From Penaeicola halotolerans (lineage in GTDB: Bacteria; Bacteroidota; Bacteroidia; Cytophagales; Cyclobacteriaceae), in contig NZ_JAEAGO010000003.1 in NCBI RefSeq assembly GCF_016464625.1, positions 186,001 through 250,000 of the forward strand: DNA of 64,000 bases, in the 5' to 3' direction. The notes under the pieces were generated by a model. The model saw nothing but the letters and a program-made list of their open reading frames with translations, had not been told where the DNA came from and ran no database searches. Shown here one piece after another: positions 8,429 to 16,641 of the stretch. Position 1 is the first letter of the stretch, and every line of letters starts with the position of its first letter. The position numbers and the translations under genes are program-made.

Positions 8429-10033
8429 TTATCTTATCGTTCCATTCAGGTTTTTAAACCAAGAGCCATCCGCAGTCCAGTCATTGGCTGGATCTACTGC
8501 ACCTGCATATGGAGCAGATGAAAAGAAGGCACCTAGTACCGTAGGATTATAGCTTGTCGCTTGTATCCCTACAAAGTTTTCTTGAGTAATCCCTCCAGCA
8601 GTTTGCTCAGAGACATTGTAGGCAGGGTCTTCTGCGAAAATGGGAGCATCTTGCTCATAATTCGTTCTGTTGTTAAATGAGTAAGTATTGTCCAAGATCA
8701 TGGTCTGACCGAAACTTTCTACGTCAAGGTCTTCTATCCTCACACCGTCACCAGGAAACTCCGTGACGATTAAGTTTTGTAAAATACCAGTGGCACCAGT
8801 TCTGATTCGGACTCCTCTCCTCGTGCCCGAGTTGACACCATCTGTAAAACCATTTCCTATGAGTGTGACATTAGAAATCCTAAAAGTGGTACGAGGTTGT
8901 GTCAAAAATGAATTGTCATTGTTGCGCATCTCTAGTGATCTGGCAATATTCCAGAAGTTTACTGGAACGAGAGTCGCTTGTCTATCTGTCTGAAATAGCC
9001 AAAACTGTCCATTGCCCTGCCAGCCAGCATCAGCCCAGATACCATATCCACCATGACCAATCGCAGAAATGTATTTGAAACTCACACGACCGCCTCTTAC
9101 GCGAATGGCTATGTTTTCATTACGATAAACTTGCAAATACTCCACTCGAGTCTGGGATCCCACACCAAAAAAGTGAATTCCGTGAAAACCAAGTTTACCA
9201 GCGTATTCAATCCTTACATAGCGTAGTATTCCTGAGTTGTCATTAGGCACATTACCTCCGTAGCGGTAGCCATCTACGATCACTACATTTCCCTCATTGG
9301 TAGGTGCATTGCCTAGTAGATAGATGCCTCCCCAGTCATTTGGCTGTGGTGTCTGGCCTAGCAGCACCTTGTCACTTGTCATGACTATAGGCGTGTCTTT
9401 AGTTCCTTCTGCTATGATCTGAGAGTTTCTATTGATGACTAATTGAGAAAAGAGATTTGGATCATCATAGGTCTTAAAATAAATCGTACTCCCTGCTTCT
9501 ATGGTGAGTGTAGCGCCATTTTCTACTGATAATACACTGTCTATGAGATAAGTATTTACTGCTTCAAATGTGTAGTCATTGTTCAACTTACCTTTGATAG
9601 TGATGACATCCGTGCCATTGATGTTTTCTTGTATTTCTGAAAAAGTAGACCTTACCAATACTGTCAAATCATAGCTATCAGTACGACCATCTCTATCTCG
9701 CACAGTAAAAGAAAATTGATTTTCCGAACCAATTTCCTGATCCTGTGGTACTACATATTCAAAAGTATAACGAGAAGAAATTTCTGAATCAAAAAGGACT
9801 TCATCAAAAGGCTGACCATCCTTAAGCACTGTAAATCTATCTAATCCTACAGATGCAAATACATCAAACTCTAAAAAGACTTCATTGCCAGGCTCCTGTA
9901 CTATCTCAGGTGGACCACTATAGCTTGTTAGGATCAAGCTGGGAGCTGGTAGATCAAATGCTTCTTCTCGCTCGCATGCTCCTAAGGCTAGCAATAGCAA
10001 CAAACCTATACCGATCAAATGTCTTGTTTTCAT
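8429..10033 (-). CDS. Surface lipoprotein with right-handed beta-helix, paralogue 2
   Basis: This is a 534-residue protein with a clear lipobox (Leu-Gly-Ala-Cys20, followed by Glu-Arg-Glu-Glu). Like its downstream neighbour it has an Ig-like segment (about 35-130), then a beta-helix (about 150-440) with TLTIEAGSTIYFKT, TPIVMTSDKV, NDWGGIYLLG and LRYVRIEYAG, and the shared ending DWTADGSWFKNLNGTIR. The two genes are clearly duplicates that have diverged. Its start lies 5 bp after the receptor stop and its stop 27 bp before the next start, so all three should be one transcript. A role as ligand-binding partner of the receptor is inferred; a polysaccharide lyase role cannot be excluded because many beta-helix proteins are lyases, but I see no lyase catalytic motif. 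Confidence 0.75.
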   Translation of the reverse strand: MKTRHLIGIGLLLLLALGACEREEAFDLPAPSLILTSYSGPPEIVQEPGNEVFLEFDVFASVGLDRFTVLKDGQPFDEVLFDSEISSRYTFEYVVPQDQEIGSENQFSFTVRDRDGRTDSYDLTVLVRSTFSEIQENINGTDVITIKGKLNNDYTFEAVNTYLIDSVLSVENGATLTIEAGSTIYFKTYDDPNLFSQLVINRNSQIIAEGTKDTPIVMTSDKVLLGQTPQPNDWGGIYLLGNAPTNEGNVVIVDGYRYGGNVPNDNSGILRYVRIEYAGKLGFHGIHFFGVGSQTRVEYLQVYRNENIAIRVRGGRVSFKYISAIGHGGYGIWADAGWQGNGQFWLFQTDRQATLVPVNFWNIARSLEMRNNDNSFLTQPRTTFRISNVTLIGNGFTDGVNSGTRRGVRIRTGATGILQNLIVTEFPGDGVRIEDLDVESFGQTMILDNTYSFNNRTNYEQDAPIFAEDPAYNVSEQTAGGITQENFVGIQATSYNPTVLGAFFSSAPYAGAVDPANDWTADGSWFKNLNGTIR

Positions 10034-10038
10034 CTTTA

Positions 10039-12873
10039 TTAAAATCTAAAGCTCACACCCATTCTAGTCCACCAACCGAAGTATGCTATTCGGGAAATAC
10101 GCTCTCGCTCACCTTGGTACCTGATGCTTGGTGCATTGGTGATGTTTACCCACTCTCCGAAGATCCTCCACTTATCATTGATGGCATAGGAAGCATTAGC
10201 ATCTACTTGCAGACGTTGCTCTTGGATGATATCATCCTGCCTCTGAGAAGCTAAAGAGCTGACAAAATCTCCATTGTAGTTGGCCATGATGCGTCCTGTA
10301 AACTTCCCAAAGTCTCCCGAAAGAGCTGCATTGAACGTATGCTCCGCTTGACCTGGAAGGGAGATGTTATTTCTATCTTGTGTAAATGCGTCAGAGTATG
10401 CATAAGTATAATTAGCATCTATATTTAACTTGCTCAAAATACCTGGCAAAAAGTCTAATGCTCTCACGAAATTCACCTCTACACCAGCCACTTGAGCATT
10501 TTCACCGTTTTGCTCTTGCTCAAATCTAAAACCTTGAGTACTAGGATATCCAGGGAAATCATTTAATAAAGAAGGATCTATCCTACTGAATTGAAACTGG
10601 TCGATGTCCTTGTAAAATCCACCCACTGAGATGATCCCTACGTTGGCAAAGTAATGCTCATACATCAAATCTAAATTGATCGCCTGAGCTGGCTGCAAAT
10701 CTGGGTTTCCTAAACGAAGTGTAATCGCATCTGCATCATAGTTGACAAATGGTACGATGTCTACAAAGTTTGGTCTGGCATAATTGACCACAGCAGAAAA
10801 CCTGATGGCTCTGAACTTATCCAAACTATATTTCACATGTAAATTAGGAAGGATGAAGCCGTAGGAAGTACCTCCAGTGATGGGACTACCTTCTACCGTA
10901 GTACCTACTCTAAAGACCTCAAAGGCATCATATCTGACATCATTATACTCATAGCGAACACCAGCAAGCACCATCCATTTATTTAACTGTATTCTTGCCA
11001 TCGCATAAGTAGCGTAGATGTCTTCAAAAGCATCATAAGTATCATTGAGTGAAAGCCTCTCAGAATCCCATGCATCATCTGATGTGTCTAATAGAAGTCT
11101 GTTTTGATTGATATATGATTGGAAAGCTTGACGACCAATCAATGGTCCAAATCGGTATCCTGAGTTTAAAAAGCTAATTGGTTCTGTACGACTAAGCACT
11201 CTTAAAAAGGCTTCCTGTGGATTGATGAGTCCATTTGGATCATTAAATCTCAAGACTTGATTATTTCTAAATTTTGAATTAGTCTGCGACCTGTATTTAC
11301 CTCCTACTTTGATGTATGCTTGCGTATCTCCGAAAAGTGTAAAGTTTCTTAAGATATCTAGCCTGGTCACTAAATTAGTCGCATCAGTAGTCTCAAAGTC
11401 TTCTTCGTATCTTCTGAAGTCACTGTAGAAAAATGGATCGTACATACTTTGTTCTCCAGCTGCTTGTCTAAAAATAGGCACATCTGCGTAGATACCACCG
11501 GGATTATCAGCCACTATCCCCACTTCATCTTGGGCAAAATCCCCTCTATCTGATGAAAAAGTCCTATTGGAAACTGTGTAATAGGCAGACCAGTCTAACT
11601 TCCAGGCACCTAGTCTATGATAGCCTTGTAAATTGAAGCTTTGGTTGGTTTTTAGCTCATCAAACAAGTTGATATCTCTTCGGATACGACCATCAGTGAT
11701 AGAGTCGAGCCTTTGATAGACTGCTCCACTTCTATCCATATCAAATCGCAGTCTATTTCTAGTATCTATGTCTTCTCTTCTATTGTACATATAGTTGAAG
11801 ACAATCTCATGCTTATCATTGAAGTGGTAATCTAGTGTAGCCGTTGCCCCTATCCTTTCTCTTTGATTGATAGTGCTTCTAAACTGATAGTTTCCCATGA
11901 CTATCTCTGGGTTTTCCATATTGCCCACTGGTCTAGGGATACCCAACCAAGTAGCATCTATCCTGTCTTCAGAATTATTGGTACTGTAGTAGCTCGCCCC
12001 CAGGATCACTCCAAGTTTACCAATAGGGTCATTGTCTGTCGCAAAAAACCTTCTGTCTAGGCGAAGTTTACCGATGCCATTGAGTCCTCCAGAGATGTCA
12101 TTGTAACCAAGAGCTGCTTCAGTCCTAACTGCGAGTTCCTTTTTTCTTGCTATTGGAGTCTTGAGATTGATCACACCACCGATAGCATCACCGTCCATAT
12201 CGGGAGTTGGAGCTTTAGTGATTTCCATGCTAGAAAGCTGGTCAGCAGGAATCAAGTCTAAGGCTTCATTTCGAGAGCCATCCTGTTGTACTGAGGGGAT
12301 TTGTTCTCCATTGATTTGTATAGCGGTAAAGTGCTGTGGAGTTCCTCTGATCGAAACGGTCGACCCCTCTCCTTTGTCTCGCTGTATGTTGACACCAGGC
12401 ACACGCTGCATAGCTTCTGCCACATTGAGGTCTGGAAAGCGACCTATCAAATCTGCAGAAATGATGTTTTTGATATTATCGGCTGTTCTTTGTTGGTTGA
12501 GTGCACGCTGCTGACCCTCTAGACTACCTCGTACTTCAAATGTTTCCAGATTAGAGACATTTGCTCCTAGCTTGATAATGCCTAGATCGATATCTTGATC
12601 CGCTATATTGACAGGTATCGATTTAGTCTCAAATCCTATAAAACGAATGACAAAAACCTGTGAACCTTTTTTATCTGTTCTGAATACAAAATCTCCATCC
12701 AAATTAGTCGCTACTCCACCCACCAAACCTTCCAAACCCATCGATGCTCCGAAGAGTGGCTCATTGGTTTCAGCATCTATAACTTTGCCTTTGATCTGAA
12801 TAGTCTGCGACCAGCTAGTCAATGAAAATAAACATACCAGCAGTAGCGTGGTCAGTGTGATTTTGGGTTTCAT
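10039..12873 (-). CDS. TonB-dependent outer-membrane receptor with N-terminal carboxypeptidase-regulatory-like domain
   Basis: This is a 944-residue outer-membrane transporter. It has a signal peptide (about 1-22), a CarboxypepD_reg-like domain (about 24-105, GKVIDAETNEPLFGAS), a plug (about 125-240, with NVAEAMQRVPGVNIQRD and VSIRGTPQHF) and a large beta-barrel ending in Gly-Val-Ser-Phe-Arg-Phe with a terminal aromatic residue. It should take up an oligosaccharide or other large ligand using TonB energy. It looks like a general TonB-dependent receptor rather than the longer SusC type, and no SusD gene follows. It is first in the minus-strand run with the lipoproteins, phosphatase and GH36 enzyme. 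TonB proteins are encoded later in the window. Confidence 0.9.
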   Translation of the reverse strand: MKPKITLTTLLLVCLFSLTSWSQTIQIKGKVIDAETNEPLFGASMGLEGLVGGVATNLDGDFVFRTDKKGSQVFVIRFIGFETKSIPVNIADQDIDLGIIKLGANVSNLETFEVRGSLEGQQRALNQQRTADNIKNIISADLIGRFPDLNVAEAMQRVPGVNIQRDKGEGSTVSIRGTPQHFTAIQINGEQIPSVQQDGSRNEALDLIPADQLSSMEITKAPTPDMDGDAIGGVINLKTPIARKKELAVRTEAALGYNDISGGLNGIGKLRLDRRFFATDNDPIGKLGVILGASYYSTNNSEDRIDATWLGIPRPVGNMENPEIVMGNYQFRSTINQRERIGATATLDYHFNDKHEIVFNYMYNRREDIDTRNRLRFDMDRSGAVYQRLDSITDGRIRRDINLFDELKTNQSFNLQGYHRLGAWKLDWSAYYTVSNRTFSSDRGDFAQDEVGIVADNPGGIYADVPIFRQAAGEQSMYDPFFYSDFRRYEEDFETTDATNLVTRLDILRNFTLFGDTQAYIKVGGKYRSQTNSKFRNNQVLRFNDPNGLINPQEAFLRVLSRTEPISFLNSGYRFGPLIGRQAFQSYINQNRLLLDTSDDAWDSERLSLNDTYDAFEDIYATYAMARIQLNKWMVLAGVRYEYNDVRYDAFEVFRVGTTVEGSPITGGTSYGFILPNLHVKYSLDKFRAIRFSAVVNYARPNFVDIVPFVNYDADAITLRLGNPDLQPAQAINLDLMYEHYFANVGIISVGGFYKDIDQFQFSRIDPSLLNDFPGYPSTQGFRFEQEQNGENAQVAGVEVNFVRALDFLPGILSKLNIDANYTYAYSDAFTQDRNNISLPGQAEHTFNAALSGDFGKFTGRIMANYNGDFVSSLASQRQDDIIQEQRLQVDANASYAINDKWRIFGEWVNITNAPSIRYQGERERISRIAYFGWWTRMGVSFRF

Positions 12874-13170
12874 GCTTTGCTATAATATTAGCGTGAGTAC
12901 TAACAAGAATACCAGAAAGAGAAGACCAAAAAGTACTTCTCTTATCTGATATAACTTGAGCTTTTTCGATTTTGAAATTTTACTAAACTTCAATTCTTGT
13001 TTATTGGATGTTTTAACGATTCAAATTTGTCGAAAAAGGCTCTCCGCCTATTTGTAATTTGGTTGCTAAAAATATGTAAAATTGTTACATCGCTGTTTAA
13101 AGGCATTTAAAGGATGTTTTTCAAACACAAAGCACTAAAATATCCTCCTTTGGATAGAGAATATCTTAGA
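12874..13170. other. Non-coding gap upstream of the receptor operon
   Basis: This is 297 bp of AT-rich sequence between the uxuA stop and the receptor start, both on the minus strand. It must hold the receptor operon promoter. I could not find an exact TTTG / TAnnTTTG pair on the minus strand, nor any convincing repeat, small gene or terminator hairpin for uxuA. Confidence 0.5.
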
Positions 13171-14355
13171 CTATGGCAAAAAATGTAATAACCCTAACTC
13201 CAACCCCCTCAACTCTGCTAAGCCTTTGAGTCTTCCTATAGCTGAATAACCAGGGTTAGTTTGCTTATGTAGATCGTCTAGCATCTGGTGTCCATGATCG
13301 GGACGCATCGGGATACTCTCTTTTCTTATTTGCTGCAAAGTCAAGAGCTCTTTGACTACATCAGCCATAGGAACATCTCCAGCTAAGTGTTCTGCTTCGA
13401 AAAAGTCCCCTCGATCATTTCGCTGTGTACTCCTTAAATGAATAAAATGAATCCGATCACCAAACTCTCTAATCATCTGAGGAAGGTCATTGTCAGGTCT
13501 GACTCCAAAGCTCCCTGTACAAAAAGTAAGTCCATTGGATAAACTAGGCACAGCCTCAAAAAGCATCCTCAAATGAGTCGCAGAGCTCACTACCCTTGGT
13601 AAGCCAAAAATAGGGAAAGGGGGATCATCTGGATGGATGGCCATTCTGATACCTAAAGAAGTTGCTACGGGAATGATTTCTTGCAAAAAGGCAATGAGGT
13701 TTTGTGTTAGCTTTTGAGCATCAATATTTTGGTAAGTAGCAAGTGCTGCTTGGAACTGCTCCATGGAGTAACCCTCTTCTGAGCCTGGTAGACCCGCTAT
13801 GATCGTAGCTGCTAGTTTAGCCTTTGCCTCATCTGTAAGTGAAGCAAAATATAGGGAGGCTTCCTCTACTACTGCTGGGGAGTAATCCTTCATGGCATCC
13901 CTCCTACACAATATGTACAAATCAAATGCTGCTAGTGCACGCCATTCAAATAATAGTGCTTTAGCTCCAGTAGGAAGTTCATGAGAGAGGTCTGTTCGCG
14001 TCCAGTCAAGTATCGGCATGAAATTGTAACAAACCCTCAGTATCCCCGCTTCTGCCAAGTGTCTGAGCGTTTGCTTATACCGCTCTATGTAGTGGGCATA
14101 ATCACCTGTTCTTGTTTTGATGGATTCATGTACTGGGACGGATTCTACCACTGACCAAGTGAGACCTGCCTCTTGGATCATTTGTTTGCGTGCCTCTATG
14201 ACTTTTATTGGCCAGACTTCCCCATTGGGTATGTGATGGAGTGCTGTGACGATCCCAGTGGCACCTGCTTGTCTTATATCAGACAGTGAGACTGGATCAG
14301 ATGGGCCGTACCATCTCATGGTCTGCTCCATCTTAAATGTAGGTGTGTGATTCAT
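13171..14355 (-). CDS. uxuA: Mannonate dehydratase
   Basis: This is a 394-residue cytoplasmic enzyme that converts D-mannonate to 2-keto-3-deoxy-D-gluconate in glucuronate breakdown (EC 4.2.1.8). It shows family signatures throughout: [12 protein letters not shown] near the start, [47 protein letters not shown] and RPDHGHQML near the end, and the length is normal. Two starts are possible: ATG at 14353-14355 and a second in-frame ATG at 14329-14331 (MEQTMRW), which matches the usual family N-terminus better. No other uronate gene lies next to it, so mannonate oxidoreductase and uronate isomerase must be elsewhere. Its position beside the carbohydrate locus suggests that glucuronic acid is part of the target glycan. 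Confidence 0.93.
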   Translation of the reverse strand: MNHTPTFKMEQTMRWYGPSDPVSLSDIRQAGATGIVTALHHIPNGEVWPIKVIEARKQMIQEAGLTWSVVESVPVHESIKTRTGDYAHYIERYKQTLRHLAEAGILRVCYNFMPILDWTRTDLSHELPTGAKALLFEWRALAAFDLYILCRRDAMKDYSPAVVEEASLYFASLTDEAKAKLAATIIAGLPGSEEGYSMEQFQAALATYQNIDAQKLTQNLIAFLQEIIPVATSLGIRMAIHPDDPPFPIFGLPRVVSSATHLRMLFEAVPSLSNGLTFCTGSFGVRPDNDLPQMIREFGDRIHFIHLRSTQRNDRGDFFEAEHLAGDVPMADVVKELLTLQQIRKESIPMRPDHGHQMLDDLHKQTNPGYSAIGRLKGLAELRGLELGLLHFLP

Positions 14356-14558
14356 ATACTATCAGTAGTTATGTTGGAGTAGTGTGTTAAAACATCCAAA
14401 CAAATTCGATAGCGATCACAAATATACAATCTCTTGTGATCAAACATATATAAGTTCTAAAATACTCTCCATCAATCACTTGCTTATTATATTCATATAT
14501 AAAGATAAAATTGGCATGATCTTGGAAATATGGGAAGTAACACCAAAGGGAAAATATC

Positions 14559-15059
14559 ATGAAAACGTTCAGAAAAATGCTCGGAGTCACACTCGTACTT
14601 GCTATGATACTTGGGACAGATGCTATCGCTCAGCGAGGCAAGGGCAGAAAGGATGATGACAGGGATCGCAGAAAAGAATATAGACATTACCCTAATCAGC
14701 AGGGAAGGCATCATGCCCCTCGATACGAAAGCCATAGAAGACCGCAAGGTCCTCCACCTTGGGCTAGAGCGTATGGATACAACGGTCGACACCACGTCTA
14801 CTTCCCTGACTATCAGGTGTTCTATGATGCACGTAGACATGCCTATATCTACAGAGATCGTAGAGGCTGGGTGACGAGTAGACAGCTGCCCTACTTCATG
14901 GCGAGGGTAGATATGAGGAGGGTGCGTGTGCAGATGATGGCGCAAGTGCCTCTTCACAGACATCCAGAACTGTACTATGCGGACTACAACCGTCAGTATC
15001 CAGCGAGGAGAGGCGGCACACAGATCAATATCAATGTGCCCATCCGAATAGATCGATAA
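14559..15059 (+). CDS. Small secreted Arg/His/Tyr-rich protein of unknown function
   Basis: This is a 166-residue protein with a signal peptide (about 1-25, ending AIAQ). The mature part is strongly basic and rich in Arg, His, Tyr and Pro, with a charged opening (RGKGRKDDDRDRRKEYRHY) and a possible small fold around VYFPDYQVFYDARRHAYIYRD and RGWVTSRQLPYF. It ends in a beta-like INVPIRIDR segment. I do not recognise a family. The tyrosine-rich strand pattern resembles short periplasmic or envelope proteins of Bacteroidota with no assigned role. It is a single gene with its own strong terminator. The antisense strand is also open over most of its length, but only this frame has a signal peptide. 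Confidence 0.7.
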   Translation: MKTFRKMLGVTLVLAMILGTDAIAQRGKGRKDDDRDRRKEYRHYPNQQGRHHAPRYESHRRPQGPPPWARAYGYNGRHHVYFPDYQVFYDARRHAYIYRDRRGWVTSRQLPYFMARVDMRRVRVQMMAQVPLHRHPELYYADYNRQYPARRGGTQININVPIRIDR

Positions 15060-15065
15060 ATTTTC

Positions 15066-15096
15066 AGGCTGCTTCACATGAGGCAGCCTTTTTTTA
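15066..15096 (+). terminator. Rho-independent terminator
   Basis: The stem AGGCTGC / GCAGCCT (15066-15072 and 15083-15089) with a 10-nt loop is followed by a run of seven T (15089-15095). It begins 7 bp after the stop of the small secreted protein gene. Confidence 0.85.
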
Positions 15097-15147
15097 TTGC
15101 TCAACTAGGAAAATATCTTTATATTGAATGATCAAAAAGCGATCACC

Positions 15148-15390
15148 ATGTACTATTTCATTTTCCTCGCTACAGCACTTTGGATCTGGATGATTATCAA
15201 GGTACTCTATAGTCACCAAGTCAATCGACAAGTACTTAGATGGTCTTGGCTGTTTCTTTTGCTCATTTTTCCTATCATCGGGCCGCTGATCTATCATAGC
15301 TTAGAGCGAAAAAATAGACTAAGCCGCAGAAAAAGCTTCCTAGGAGGCTATCAGCGCAGATTATACACAGATAATTCTACAAAGGCTTAA
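15148..15390 (+). CDS. Small membrane protein, PLDc_N type
   Basis: This is an 80-residue protein with two transmembrane segments (about 2-20 and 28-48) separated by a short basic loop, followed by a basic tail (ERKNRLSRRKS). The pattern PIIGPLIYH in the second segment matches the phospholipase D nuclease N-terminal (PLDc_N) family of small membrane proteins with no known enzymatic role. I used the ATG at 15148 rather than an in-frame TTG at 15124, because the first transmembrane segment begins right there. It overlaps the next gene by one base (TAATG), so the two are co-translated. Confidence 0.7.
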   Translation: MYYFIFLATALWIWMIIKVLYSHQVNRQVLRWSWLFLLLIFPIIGPLIYHSLERKNRLSRRKSFLGGYQRRLYTDNSTKA

Positions 15391-15971
15391 TGATGATCTC
15401 CACTGAAAATTTTGCTCAGGTACAGATCAGTTCTCCAGCTGATCTACGGACTTGGCTAGAAGCAAACCATGCCCAACAGGAAAGTGTATGGCTTGTGACT
15501 TACAAGAAAAATGTGCCTGATAAGTATGTCTCCACGCAGGAAGTACTAGATGAACTGCTTTGCTTTGGTTGGATAGATGGCATCAGGCGCAAGCTGGACG
15601 AGGAGCGCACCATGCAGCTCATCTCTCCTCGCAGGGTGGAGCACTGGGCCAAAACTTACAAGGATCGCGCAGCCAAACTCATCGCTGATGGCAAAATGCA
15701 TACTGCGGGCTTTCGCTCCATAGAGGTGGCCAAGCAAAATGGGCTGTGGGACTTCATGGATGATGTAGACCAACTCATCGAGCCAGCAGATCTCCGAGCA
15801 GCGCTCGACCAACAGGCACATGCTGCGGTATTTTTTGATGGGATCAATCCTTCCAGCAAGCGCTTTGTCTTGCGCTGGCTCAAACTCGCCAAAACGGACA
15901 AGACTCGCCAATCACGCATCGAGCAGCTGGTAGCCCTCTCAGCCAAGGGTGAAAAGCTCAAAGGCAGCTGA
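15390..15971 (+). CDS. YdeI/OmpD-associated family protein
   Basis: This is a 193-residue soluble protein of the YdeI family, sometimes annotated as bacteriocin-protection protein; its biochemical role is unknown. Family signatures include RTWLEANHAQQESVWLV, the block CFGWIDGIRRKLDEER, QLISPRRVEHWAKT and, near the C-terminus, FDGINPSSKRFVLRWLKLAKT followed by RQSRIEQLV. Length is normal. An alternative ATG follows immediately at 15393. The 3' half has higher GC than its neighbours, which is mild evidence for different ancestry. It shares a junction with the small membrane protein gene upstream, but I see no functional link between them. Confidence 0.82.
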   Translation: MMISTENFAQVQISSPADLRTWLEANHAQQESVWLVTYKKNVPDKYVSTQEVLDELLCFGWIDGIRRKLDEERTMQLISPRRVEHWAKTYKDRAAKLIADGKMHTAGFRSIEVAKQNGLWDFMDDVDQLIEPADLRAALDQQAHAAVFFDGINPSSKRFVLRWLKLAKTDKTRQSRIEQLVALSAKGEKLKGS

Positions 15972-16066
15972 TCTCTCCACTCGCCTATCAAGATGTCAAA
16001 GAACTAGTAATGAGGTCTAGCTAGGGAGGCAAGATGGGAAAGATCAAGGAATCAAAAAAACGAACG

Positions 16067-16147
16067 TTCGTTCTGTTCGCATTATGCGTATTATTCGTTT
16101 TGTTCGCTTTATTCGTTCTGTTCGTATTATTCGTTTTATTCGCCTTT
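16067..16147. repeat. 9-bp tandem repeat, nine imperfect units
   Basis: There are nine consecutive units of consensus TTCGTTTTA (variants TTCGTTCTG, TTCGCATTA, TGCGTATTA, TTCGTATTA, TTCGCTTTA). Every unit but one begins TTCG. The first unit overlaps a 14-bp palindrome. One minus-strand frame is open through the array (Asn-x-Thr/Ala repeats), but it has an upstream stop and no start codon, so I treat it as non-coding. Confidence 0.9.
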
Positions 16148-16165
16148 TATAGGGTAAAGTAAAGG

Positions 16166-16209
16166 ATGAGTCGAGGATAAGTCGAGGATAAGTCGAGGAA
16201 GAGTCGAGG
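16166..16209. repeat. 11-bp tandem repeat, four units
   Basis: Four head-to-tail copies of the unit ATAAGTCGAGG (first unit ATGAGTCGAGG, fourth AAGAGTCGAGG), followed by a partial ATAA. It lies 18 bp after the 9-bp array and has an unrelated sequence. Confidence 0.92.
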
Positions 16210-16602
16210 ATAACCCCCAGCAAAATCTGCTCAAAATATCAATATAATACAGTGATAAATTATAAATATACAATTTTATATAAACCTTCAATGACACAAA
16301 CTGTCACGGACTTTTGAGATTTTTTGTATGGAAATTTGGTGATTAGACGTGTGAAATGCCTGCCCAAGCGAGGAGTATTTGAGGAGGTGATGGGTGTTTT
16401 TTCTTAAGCTAGAAAGGGCTATTTTAGAAGAGAATTTTTGAGCGGGGACAGATTATCCCTAAAAATGAATAAGTTTAAGAGGGGATAAAAGCATTTTATC
16501 TGAGTTTAAATCCAATTTCTTACTTTAAAAAGCTGAATAACAAGGTGTAAAGCTTGGGATGTAAGAGGTTGATCTTTAAAAGAGAAGTGGGTGGAGAAAT
16601 AC

Positions 16603-16610
16603 TATATTTG
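16603..16610 (+). promoter_or_regulatory. Bacteroidota -7 promoter box upstream of hsdM
   Basis: TATATTTG matches the Bacteroidota consensus TAnnTTTG and lies 31 bp before the hsdM start. No good TTTG -33 partner is found at the usual distance; the nearest is TTTA at 16575-16578, which is 24 bp away. It would drive the whole restriction operon. Confidence 0.5.
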
Positions 16611-16641
16611 ATAAATAAGGATTTGAAATAAAAGAAAGAGA

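Larger units (their letters stand above)
15972..16641. other. 670-bp non-coding region with two tandem repeats before the restriction operon
   Basis: No gene is supported here. From left to right it holds a 14-bp palindrome (AACGAACGTTCGTT, 16059-16072), a 9-bp tandem repeat, an 11-bp tandem repeat, about 390 bp of AT-rich unique sequence and a promoter-like box before hsdM. It marks the boundary between ordinary genes and the defence island. Confidence 0.7.

Noticed and set aside
12161..12514. 117-residue plus-strand open frame within the receptor gene
   Set aside because: It is antisense to the conserved plug domain of the TonB-dependent receptor, with no start signal or recognisable family.
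10039..12873. Classical SusC/SusD locus
   Set aside because: No SusD-like gene follows, and the downstream lipoproteins have beta-helix rather than helical TPR-like sequence.
14493..15104. 203-residue minus-strand open frame opposite the small secreted protein
   Set aside because: It crosses the terminator, is low-complexity Ser/Arg/His and has no domain. The plus-strand frame has a signal peptide and a proper terminator.
16067..16147. CRISPR-like array, or a coding Asn-x-Thr repeat on the minus strand
   Set aside because: The units are only 9 bp, with no spacers and no cas genes. The open minus-strand frame has a stop just upstream and no start codon.
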